This document shows, piece by piece, positions 1 to 5,659 of a stretch of DNA of 7,023 nt. The stretch comes from an uncultured Clostridia bacterium (GTDB lineage Bacteria; Bacillota; Clostridia; Oscillospirales; Acutalibacteraceae), in assembly GCA_945788455.1 (NCBI GenBank), contig CALZMC010000025.1, positions 1 through 7,023 of the forward strand, in the 5' to 3' direction. Position 1 is the stretch's first letter; every line of letters begins with the position of its first letter. The notes below the pieces were generated by a model. It saw only the letters and a list, made by a program, of their open reading frames with translations. It searched no databases and was not told the origin of the DNA. The position numbers and the translations under genes were made by a program.

Positions 1-8
1 GTGATTAT

Positions 9-1037
9 ATGAGTAACGGCTTATATTTCCACATCCCTTTTTGTCGCTCAAAATGTCCTTACTGTGATTTTTACAGCGTGAAATATGACAAATCGCAGAG
101 CGAAAAATATGTTGACAGGCTTATTGATGAAATAAAAAAATACAACGGCTCGTTCGACACGATATATTTCGGTGGAGGTACGCCGAGTATTTTAGAGCCT
201 GAGCTAATCGGAAAAATCATTTCTGCATCGAAATCGCAATTTGATATTGAAAAAAATGTCGAAATCACAGTTGAATGTAATCCGTCAAAAAATCTCGAAC
301 GCGATTTTGAAAAATATGCCGAATACGGTGTTAACAGAATCAGTCTCGGTATGCAAAGCGCGAGGAACGAGGAACGTTTTGCGCTCGGCAGAGTTGCAGG
401 AAAAATCGAGGTCGCAAAGGCTATCGGCGATGCAAAAAAATCAGGAATCACAAACATAAGCCTTGACGTTATGCTCGGCACTCCAAAGCAAACGCTTAAC
501 ACTCTTGACGAAACCTTTGAGTTTATCGACAGAATGAATGTCACTCATATCAGCGCATATATGCTGAAAATCGAGGAGAACACAAAATTCTTTGAGCTGA
601 AAGACAGGCTTGAGCTTGCTGACGAGGATATAGTTGCACAGATGTATCTAAAGACTGTTGACAGTCTGAAATCTCTTGGATTTAATCAATACGAAATCAG
701 CAATTTCTCAAAAATCGGCTACGAAAGCAGGCATAATCTAAAGTACTGGGAGCTTAACGAATATCTTGGTATCGGTGCTACTGCGCACTCGCTTTGGGGC
801 GGAAAAAGATTTTTTTACGACAAAAATTTCAGCATTATTGATGACGGAATCGGCGGTACCGAGGAAGAGAGAATTATGCTCGGCTTAAGGCTAAACAAGG
901 GCATTGACAAGTCGCTTATAAAAAAAGATTTCAGCCAATTTATAAAAATGGGATTAATAGAGGATTTAGGCAAAAAAATAGCACTAACACCCGATGGAAT
1001 GTTAGTGAGCAATACAATTATTAATGAATTAATATAG
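9..1037 (+). CDS. hemW: HemW-type radical SAM protein (heme chaperone, formerly called oxygen-independent coproporphyrinogen oxidase-like)
   Basis: The 342-residue product begins with the HemW-style motif HIPFCRSKCPYCDF: Cys12, Cys16 and Cys19 form the CxxxCxxC site for the 4Fe-4S cluster that cleaves S-adenosylmethionine. The fourth nearby Cys of true HemN is absent (CDF instead of CxC), which argues for HemW, a heme-binding protein thought to deliver heme, rather than coproporphyrinogen III dehydrogenase. GGGTPS at 55-60 is the usual SAM-binding glycine motif. YEISNFSKIGYESRHNLKYW at about 228-247 followed by YLGIGATAHS is the HemW family signature. The C-terminal part (EEERIMLGLRL onward) is the HemN_C winged-helix region. 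The protein is somewhat shorter than the usual 370-400 residues, mainly between the TAHS motif and HemN_C. The ATG start fits family N-termini; its ribosome binding site lies before the window. HemW often follows lepA in Bacillota, but nothing upstream is visible to confirm this. Confidence 0.92.
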   Translation: MSNGLYFHIPFCRSKCPYCDFYSVKYDKSQSEKYVDRLIDEIKKYNGSFDTIYFGGGTPSILEPELIGKIISASKSQFDIEKNVEITVECNPSKNLERDFEKYAEYGVNRISLGMQSARNEERFALGRVAGKIEVAKAIGDAKKSGITNISLDVMLGTPKQTLNTLDETFEFIDRMNVTHISAYMLKIEENTKFFELKDRLELADEDIVAQMYLKTVDSLKSLGFNQYEISNFSKIGYESRHNLKYWELNEYLGIGATAHSLWGGKRFFYDKNFSIIDDGIGGTEEERIMLGLRLNKGIDKSLIKKDFSQFIKMGLIEDLGKKIALTPDGMLVSNTIINELI

Positions 1038-1073
1038 CTCCTTTCGGTTAAAATAAATCCGAGAGGAGTTTTT
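1038..1073 (+). terminator. Intrinsic-terminator-like hairpin after hemW whose 3' arm is the next gene's ribosome binding site
   Basis: CTCCTTTCGG (1038-1047) pairs with CCGAGAGGAG (1059-1068) over 10 bp with one G-U wobble and an 11-base AT-only loop, followed by TTTTT (1069-1073). It starts immediately after the hemW stop codon. The 3' arm contains GAGAGGAG, the Shine-Dalgarno sequence of the small gene starting at 1078. The hairpin could therefore both end hemW transcription and mask that ribosome binding site. Pairing is read directly from the sequence; the regulatory role is inferred. Confidence 0.65.
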
Positions 1074-1077
1074 ATTT

Positions 1078-1338
1078 ATGCAAAAATCAGAGTCAAATGA
1101 ATATCCACAACAAACGATAAACAGCCTGAATAATTTTGATATTCCGTCAAAAACGATTAAAAAAAAGAAAACGTATATCGAAAAATACCGTCTTGACCCA
1201 AGCATTACAAACCGATATGCCGGCTGGGTAAGCAATCCTACTGTTCAGCCCGACAATATTACTGAAATGGGTGTGCCTATCCCCGACAAAATCAACACAG
1301 AGTTTTCTAAGGAATACCAAGAGGAAAATAAGCTCTAA
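1078..1338 (+). CDS. Small hydrophilic protein of unknown function (86 aa)
   Basis: I do not firmly recognise this gene. It is supported by a strong Shine-Dalgarno sequence (GAGAGGAG, 1061-1068, 9 bases before the ATG), by its position co-directional and 40 bases after hemW, and by a terminator hairpin beginning just after its stop. The product is polar, with no signal peptide or membrane segment. A lysine-rich stretch (KTIKKKK, about residues 25-31) precedes a Tyr/Trp/Pro-containing second half (NRYAGWVSNP, then GVPIPDKI, ending EEN-KL). The Trp, the V-x-IP motif and an acidic EEN end loosely recall the short clostridial spore-associated DUF3787/CDIF630_02480 proteins. This is a weak memory-based resemblance, not an assignment. 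No Cys or obvious catalytic motif is present. Confidence 0.7.
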   Translation: MQKSESNEYPQQTINSLNNFDIPSKTIKKKKTYIEKYRLDPSITNRYAGWVSNPTVQPDNITEMGVPIPDKINTEFSKEYQEENKL

Positions 1339-1340
1339 AA

Positions 1341-1370
1341 AAAGCATTGTACAGCTTTGTACAATGCTTT
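1341..1370 (-). terminator. Strong convergent intrinsic terminator
   Basis: AAAGCATTGTACA (1341-1353) pairs perfectly with TGTACAATGCTTT (1358-1370): 13 bp around a GCTT loop. Read on the minus strand the stem is followed by a run of seven or more U (complement of the A-run from 1337), so it is a good terminator for the ABC permease ending at 1376. Read on the plus strand the tail is only TTTAATTCTT, weaker but usable for the small gene ending at 1338. It sits 5 bases beyond the permease stop. Confidence 0.9.
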
Positions 1371-1375
1371 AATTC

Positions 1376-2224
1376 TTATAGATGGAAAATAATATCGTCA
1401 CTCTTCTTATTAAAGAACCAAATGCCGATAAACAGTGTTACAAACGATATTACCGCTGCATAAGTAAGAAGCTTCCAGCTCAGCCACTGACCGTAAAGAA
1501 CACTCTGTCTAAACAGCTCAATCATCGAATACAACGGATTTATCTTAATTACGATTTGTATCCAAGGAGTCTTAATATTTTGAAGCGGATAGAGAATAGG
1601 AACCATATAGAATAATAGCTGTGTTACTACGTCCCAAATGTACTCAACATCTCTAAAGTAAACGCAAATTACCGACAAAATCAAGCCGACACCTGTGCTG
1701 AACACAAGCAGTAAAGCCATAGGAACAATACATTCAAACACGTGCCATGTCATGTATAATCCGCTACCTCCGCTAATGCCTGTAACTCTAAAGAATATCC
1801 ATACTGCAATCAGGCAAAGAAGCGAAATTGCAAAGGTCACAAAGTTAGAAAAAATTGAGCTTAGAGGGTACATATATTTAGGAACATATACCTTTTTAAT
1901 AATTGCCTGATTTCTTCTAAAAGAGGTCATCGCCTGCTTTGTTGACGTTGTAAAAAAGCTAAACAGCAAACGGCCTGTGAACAGGAAAACAGGATAACAA
2001 ACTATATAATCGCTCTTTTTGCCGAATATTCCGCCGAATACTACCGACAAAACTACCATATTTAGCAACGGCTGTAAAAAGCTCCAAAAAATACCAAGCC
2101 AAGAGTTTCTGTACTTGAGCTTAACATTTTTCATTGTCAGCTCTTTTAGAAGGTTTTGGTACTTCTTCCACATTTGGACATTATGATTAAGCTCATCATT
2201 TTTTGTATTTTTAATAAGAAACAC
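1376..2224 (-). CDS. ABC-2 type export permease, polysaccharide / teichoic acid / O-antigen family (TagG/Wzm-like)
   Basis: The 282-residue integral membrane protein has a short cytoplasmic N-terminus followed by about six hydrophobic segments (roughly 44-66, 77-92, 124-147, 165-188, 197-213 and 253-272). The motifs LKYRNSWLGIFWSFLQPLL (36-54), VYFRDVEYIWDV (188-199), PILYPLQNI (209-217) and INPLYSMIELFRQSVLYG (228-245) are typical of ABC2_membrane permeases that export undecaprenyl-linked glycans or teichoic acids. Such permeases work as dimers with a separate ATPase (TagH/Wzt), usually encoded next door. Here a terminator follows at once and no ATPase gene is in the window, so the partner and substrate are unknown. 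The frame has a TAA two codons before the GTG at 2224-2222, so the start lies at that GTG or within a few codons: no in-frame ATG exists before codon 18. The only good Shine-Dalgarno overlaps the GTG, leaving an ATT at 2215-2213 as an alternative start. Confidence 0.9.
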   Translation of the reverse strand: MFLIKNTKNDELNHNVQMWKKYQNLLKELTMKNVKLKYRNSWLGIFWSFLQPLLNMVVLSVVFGGIFGKKSDYIVCYPVFLFTGRLLFSFFTTSTKQAMTSFRRNQAIIKKVYVPKYMYPLSSIFSNFVTFAISLLCLIAVWIFFRVTGISGGSGLYMTWHVFECIVPMALLLVFSTGVGLILSVICVYFRDVEYIWDVVTQLLFYMVPILYPLQNIKTPWIQIVIKINPLYSMIELFRQSVLYGQWLSWKLLTYAAVISFVTLFIGIWFFNKKSDDIIFHL

Positions 2225-2229
2225 CTCTT
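2222..2229 (-). promoter_or_regulatory. Shine-Dalgarno of the ABC permease, overlapping the annotated GTG start
   Basis: On the minus strand AAGAGGTG is the best ribosome binding site upstream of the permease, and its last three bases are the annotated GTG codon. Normal spacing (6 bases) would instead place initiation at the ATT codon 2215-2213, giving a product three residues shorter. Which codon is used cannot be settled from sequence alone. Confidence 0.5.
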
Positions 2230-2260
2230 ATCTAAAGGTAATATGACTTAAAGTGCAATC

Positions 2261-2289
2261 ATTGTAGCACATTTATTTCAAATTTTCAA
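2261..2289 (-). promoter_or_regulatory. Sigma-A type promoter for the ABC permease gene
   Basis: On the minus strand there is a -35 TTGAAA (2289-2284), a 17-base spacer (2283-2267) and a -10 TACAAT (2266-2261), preceded by TGC, which makes an extended -10 element (TGnTACAAT). Transcription should begin near 2254, giving a leader of about 30 bases before the permease start. This indicates the permease can be transcribed independently of aroE-aroK. Confidence 0.75.
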
Positions 2290-2309
2290 CTTTTAAATTT
2301 TTTTGTCGA

Positions 2310-2798
2310 TTATTTGAACATATCGGCAATATCCATTGCAGTCTTTCTTGCAGACATATTTCCGTCAATAACAATATCGGCACAAGCAAGATATTTTGAC
2401 TTTCTTTCGTCATATAAGGCTCTTGCCTTTTCCTTATCCTGAAACAGCGGACGGTTGGTATTGTCGCCTATTCTGTCACAAATCACATCAAAATCTGCGT
2501 CAAGAAAAACGATTTTTCCGCTTTCCTTAAGAGCCTCAACATTTCGTTCAAATGTGAGCGCGCCACCGCCTGTTGATACAACGCAGTTCTTTAGCCTGCT
2601 AACATTCTTGCAGCACTCATATTCCAAATCTCTAAAGTGCTCCTCGCCATACATAGCAAAAATAGCCTTGATAGCAACGCCCTGCTCCTCCTCGATAAGC
2701 TCGTCCGTGTCAACAAAGCGTCTTCCCATAATCTTCGCAAGCTCTGAACCCACAACTGTTTTTCCGCTACCCATAAAGCCACATAAAATTATATTCAT
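2310..2798 (-). CDS. aroK: Shikimate kinase
   Basis: This 162-residue enzyme phosphorylates shikimate to shikimate 3-phosphate with ATP in the cytoplasmic pathway to chorismate and aromatic amino acids. The Walker A P-loop is GFMGSGKT (7-14). The shikimate-binding residues are visible as Asp32 (in DTDELI), Arg56 (HFRDLE) and the STGGGA loop (Gly77-79). Arg116 in NRPLF lies in the lid, and Arg132 in YDERKSKY is the usual C-terminal substrate arginine. Length is normal for the single-domain enzyme. The ATG overlaps the aroE stop codon (ATGA), and its Shine-Dalgarno (AAAGGAG) lies inside the last codons of aroE, so translation is probably coupled to aroE. No clear terminator follows aroK before the permease promoter. 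Confidence 0.96.
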   Translation of the reverse strand: MNIILCGFMGSGKTVVGSELAKIMGRRFVDTDELIEEEQGVAIKAIFAMYGEEHFRDLEYECCKNVSRLKNCVVSTGGGALTFERNVEALKESGKIVFLDADFDVICDRIGDNTNRPLFQDKEKARALYDERKSKYLACADIVIDGNMSARKTAMDIADMFK

Positions 2799-3625
2799 TT
2801 CATCAGCTCCTTTTCTGTAATAGCCAAAACAGACTTAACATCGTCCATAGAAAATTTTACACCGAACCATATCTCCTGTGCAACAGCAGCCTGCCATACG
2901 AGCATAGGCAGTCCGTTTGAGCATTTAATGCCCTTTTCTTTTGCAAACCTGATAAGCTGTGTTTCCATAGGATTATATACTGCATCAAAAACAGCCTTAC
3001 AGCCCTGAACCTTCTCCTTAGGCAAAACACATGCATCAACGTTAGGATACATTCCGACAGGAGTACCGTTAATAAGAACATCATAGGGCTCTTTTACCTC
3101 GTCAAGAGTAATAAGCCTTGCATCGCGATTTAGCTTTTCCTTAATCTCGGCTACAATCATTTTTCCTGCCTCAATATCATCATCGCGCACAGCAATAGTC
3201 AGGCTCGCACCTGCAAGAACGCTCTCGAATGCAAACATTCTTGAAACACCACCGCTGCCGCAAACAAGCACATTTCCCTCAAGGTCAATCTCTGCCATCT
3301 CCAGAGCCTTTAGAAATCCAAAGCAATCGGTATTATGACCTGTTAGAATGCCGTCTCTGTTGTCAACAGTATTAACAGCTCCAAAAAGCTCGGCTCTGTC
3401 AGACAGCTTGTCTAAATATGGAATAATATTAATCTTATGAGGGATAGTAACATTATAGCCTCTAAAGCCCTCTGTTTTTTTCTTTAGCTCCTCGCCGAAA
3501 TTTTTAGGATTTACCTCGCACAGAGTATAATCGGCATCAATTCTGTTAATCCTAAATAATTCCTTGTGAATTAACGGAGACATAGAATGTCCGAGTGGAA
3601 AGCCTATCAAGCCGAAATTTAACAT
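2795..3625 (-). CDS. aroE: Shikimate dehydrogenase (3-dehydroshikimate reductase)
   Basis: The 276-residue protein reduces 3-dehydroshikimate to shikimate with a nicotinamide cofactor, the step before AroK. The substrate domain shows GFPLGHSMSPLIH (8-20; Ser14 and Ser16), GYNVTIPHK (56-64, with catalytic Lys64), GAVNTV (82-87) and GHNTDCFGF (96-104, with catalytic Asp100). The nucleotide-binding loop is CGSGGVSR (122-129). Downstream lie NGTPVGM (186-192), DAVYNP (214-219) and LPMLVWQAA with Gln245. The segment that normally reads NRT after the second strand reads VRDDD (146-150). Arg147 is kept but three acidic residues follow, so cofactor preference may differ from strict NADP. The ATG start has AGAGGT 8 bases upstream. 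The gene heads the aroE-aroK operon and diverges from acpP across 109 bases of AT-rich DNA. Confidence 0.95.
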   Translation of the reverse strand: MLNFGLIGFPLGHSMSPLIHKELFRINRIDADYTLCEVNPKNFGEELKKKTEGFRGYNVTIPHKINIIPYLDKLSDRAELFGAVNTVDNRDGILTGHNTDCFGFLKALEMAEIDLEGNVLVCGSGGVSRMFAFESVLAGASLTIAVRDDDIEAGKMIVAEIKEKLNRDARLITLDEVKEPYDVLINGTPVGMYPNVDACVLPKEKVQGCKAVFDAVYNPMETQLIRFAKEKGIKCSNGLPMLVWQAAVAQEIWFGVKFSMDDVKSVLAITEKELMK

Positions 3626-3650
3626 TTTTTCTACCTCTTTGAAAATAATA

Positions 3651-3679
3651 TTGACAATTCAATTATAATTTTATAATAT
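3651..3679 (+). promoter_or_regulatory. Promoter of the acyl carrier protein gene
   Basis: A perfect -35 TTGACA (3651-3656) is followed by a 17-base spacer and TAATAT (3674-3679); alternatively TATAAT (3672-3677) with a 15-base spacer. Transcription would begin near 3686, about 50 bases before the ATG. The same 109-base gap must also carry the aroE promoter on the other strand. A weak candidate there is TTGTTA and TATTAT with 17-base spacing, but the region is too AT-rich to be sure. Confidence 0.65.
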
Positions 3680-3734
3680 GATAATAACATAACTAATGAA
3701 TATTAACAACAACTTTTTGAGGTGAACTACAATT

Positions 3735-3962
3735 ATGACATTGGAAAAGATTAAAGCTATTCTTGCTGAACAATTAGATGTTGACGAAAACAGCATTACC
3801 GAAGACAGCCTTTTAGTTGAGGATTTAGGTGCTGACAGCCTTGATGCTATTGATATTGTTATGTCTGTTGAGGACGAGTTCCAAATCGAAGTACCCGACG
3901 AGGCTATCGAGAAGATGGAAAGCGTTGGAGATATTGTTGCATTTGTCGAAAACAACTCTTAA
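3735..3962 (+). CDS. acpP: Acyl carrier protein
   Basis: The 75-residue acidic protein has the four-helix ACP pattern. The phosphopantetheine attachment site is Ser35 in LGADSLDAIDIVMSVEDEF, which AcpS would modify so that the protein can carry growing acyl chains in type II fatty acid synthesis. The length and helix II sequence are those of the fatty-acid ACP rather than a D-alanyl carrier protein (DltC), although a secondary-metabolite or specialised ACP cannot be fully excluded. The Shine-Dalgarno sequence TGAGGTG lies 10 bases before the ATG. The gene has its own promoter and terminator and is not beside fab genes here, unlike the common plsX-fabD-fabG-acpP order, so it is a single-gene unit. 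Confidence 0.95.
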   Translation: MTLEKIKAILAEQLDVDENSITEDSLLVEDLGADSLDAIDIVMSVEDEFQIEVPDEAIEKMESVGDIVAFVENNS

Positions 3963-4030
3963 TTTCCTCATTTTGTTATTATTATTTTATAATTTAATCC
4001 ATTGACTTTAAATATTAAATAAAGTAAAAT

Positions 4031-4058
4031 AAAAGTAGGCCAAATGCCTACTTTTTTT
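4031..4058 (+). terminator. Intrinsic terminator after acpP
   Basis: AAAAGTAGGC (4031-4040) pairs with GCCTACTTTT (4046-4055) around a CAAAT loop, and T residues continue to 4058. It lies about 70 bases after the acpP stop and before glpK. The rest of the 176-base gap (3963-4138) is very AT-rich. Promoter-like pieces for glpK are present between 4060 and 4120 (such as TATAGA at 4081 and TATAAA at 4092), but none has a convincing -35. I see no catabolite-responsive element. Confidence 0.88.
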
Positions 4059-4138
4059 AATACTTAATATGATGGGAAAATATAGATTTTGTATAAAAAT
4101 AAGAATATTAACCTATTATATTTGAGAGGGGTAAAATT

Positions 4139-5644
4139 ATGGGAGAAAAATATGTTATGGCGCTTGACCAGGGCACAACCTCTTCTCGCGCTATCATATT
4201 TAATAAAAAGGGCGAAATCGTTGCAAAAGCACAAAACGAATTCACTCAATACTATCCGCAAAACGGCTGGGTTGAGCATGACCCTAACGAAATACTTTTT
4301 TCTCAAATCAGCGCAATTCTATCCTGCCTGAGAAAAAAGAAGATTAATCCAAAGGATATCGCTGCTGTCGGCATCACAAATCAGCGCGAGACTACTGTCG
4401 TGTGGGAAAAATCGACAGGCAAGCCTATCTACAACGCGATTGTATGGCAATGCAGAAGAACTGCACCGTACTGCGAGGAGCTAAAGGCAGAGGGACTCAG
4501 TGATTATATTAAGGATACAACAGGTCTTCTTATTGACGCATATTTCAGCGCAACAAAGATTAAGTGGATTTTGGACAACGTTGACGGCGCAAGAGAAAAG
4601 GCTGAAAACGGCGAGCTGTTGTTCGGTACTATCGACACCTGGCTGATTTGGAATTTAACAAACGGCAAGGTTCACGTAACCGACTACTCAAATGCCTGCC
4701 GCACTATGCTATTCGATATTGACAAGCTTCAATGGGACCCATATCTATGCGAAAAGCTTGATATTCCTATGAGCATGCTCCCTGAGGTTAAGCCGTCAAG
4801 CTGTGTTTACGGCGAGATTGCTAAAATCACAGGCATTGAGGATATTGCAGGTGTGCCTATCGCAGGTGCTATCGGCGACCAGCCGGGTGCATTATTCGGT
4901 CAAGGCTGTTTTAACGAGGGACAGGCGAAGAACACCTACGGCACAGGCTGTTTCCTGCTTATGAACACAGGCGAAAAGAGAGTTAACAGCAACTCTAACC
5001 TGCTTTCAGGTATCGCGTGGGGTATCGGCGACAAGGTTACATACGCGCTCGAGGGCTCTGCATTCAACGCAGGCTCTGTTATCAAGTGGCTTCGTGACGA
5101 GGTTGAGCTGATTAAGTCGGCACCTGAATGTGACGAGCTTGCTATGGAGGTCGAGGATTCTAACGGACTGTATTTCGTTCCTGCATTCACAGGTCTCGGC
5201 GCGCCTTATTGGGATATGTACGCCAGAGGTGTTATGATAGGTCTAACCCGTGCAATTAACAAAAAGCATATTTGTCGTGCAGTATTAGAAAGCATTACAT
5301 ATCAAATGACTGATTTGCTTGAGGCTATGATGCGTGACTCAAACATTATGCTAAAGGATTTGAGAGTTGACGGCGGTGCATCTGTATCAAATATTATGAT
5401 GCAAATTCAGGCTGATATGACAGGCGTAAATGTTAACAGACCGAAGAATGTCGAGACTACTGCTCTCGGTGCCGCATACTGTGCAGGTCTTGCAACAGGT
5501 GTTTGGGAGAGCCTTGAGGAGATTGAGGCAAATCGTCAGGTTGATAAAATATTTATTCCGTCAATGGAAATAAATGTCAGAAATGAAAAATACTCTAACT
5601 GGAAGCGTGCAGTTGAACGCTCACGCAACTGGGAGAGACAATAA
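4139..5644 (+). CDS. glpK: Glycerol kinase
   Basis: The 501-residue FGGY-family kinase phosphorylates glycerol to sn-glycerol 3-phosphate with ATP in the cytoplasm. The N-terminal phosphate-binding loop is [11 protein letters not shown] (9-19). The glycerol-contacting residues of the E. coli enzyme are matched by Arg83-Glu84 (TNQRETT), Trp103 (IVWQCRRT), Tyr135 (DAYFSATK) and Asp247-Gln248 ([10 protein letters not shown]). The YGTG loop (267-270), [11 protein letters not shown] (308-318) and DGGAS (411-415) complete the ATP domain, and length is typical. The loop between VYG (223-225) and GVPIAG (238-243) lacks the histidine that HPr phosphorylates in enterococcal and bacillal enzymes, so PTS activation by that route is unlikely. 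The start has GAGAGGGG about 7 bases upstream. No glpF, glpD or glpO accompanies it; it is followed after 15 bases by an Ldh_2 dehydrogenase, evidently in one operon. Confidence 0.96.
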   Translation: MGEKYVMALDQGTTSSRAIIFNKKGEIVAKAQNEFTQYYPQNGWVEHDPNEILFSQISAILSCLRKKKINPKDIAAVGITNQRETTVVWEKSTGKPIYNAIVWQCRRTAPYCEELKAEGLSDYIKDTTGLLIDAYFSATKIKWILDNVDGAREKAENGELLFGTIDTWLIWNLTNGKVHVTDYSNACRTMLFDIDKLQWDPYLCEKLDIPMSMLPEVKPSSCVYGEIAKITGIEDIAGVPIAGAIGDQPGALFGQGCFNEGQAKNTYGTGCFLLMNTGEKRVNSNSNLLSGIAWGIGDKVTYALEGSAFNAGSVIKWLRDEVELIKSAPECDELAMEVEDSNGLYFVPAFTGLGAPYWDMYARGVMIGLTRAINKKHICRAVLESITYQMTDLLEAMMRDSNIMLKDLRVDGGASVSNIMMQIQADMTGVNVNRPKNVETTALGAAYCAGLATGVWESLEEIEANRQVDKIFIPSMEINVRNEKYSNWKRAVERSRNWERQ

Positions 5645-5659
5645 AAAGGAGACTTAAAA

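Noticed and set aside
71..544. 157-codon minus-strand open frame opposite hemW
   Set aside because: Antisense shadow of the clearly coding hemW frame; Ser/Phe-rich translation with no family motif.
1029..1347. Minus-strand frames opposite the small gene
   Set aside because: No ribosome binding site, Phe/Ile-rich translation, and they run across the two flanking hairpins; the plus-strand frame has the strong Shine-Dalgarno.
2249..2272. Possible operator-like inverted repeat (GTGC...GCAC) over the permease -10
   Set aside because: Only four perfect arm bases at 10-base separation; expected by chance, so not listed as a site.
4064..4331. 80-codon frames around the glpK start on either strand
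   Set aside because: They overlap the well-conserved GlpK N-terminus out of frame and have no family motifs.
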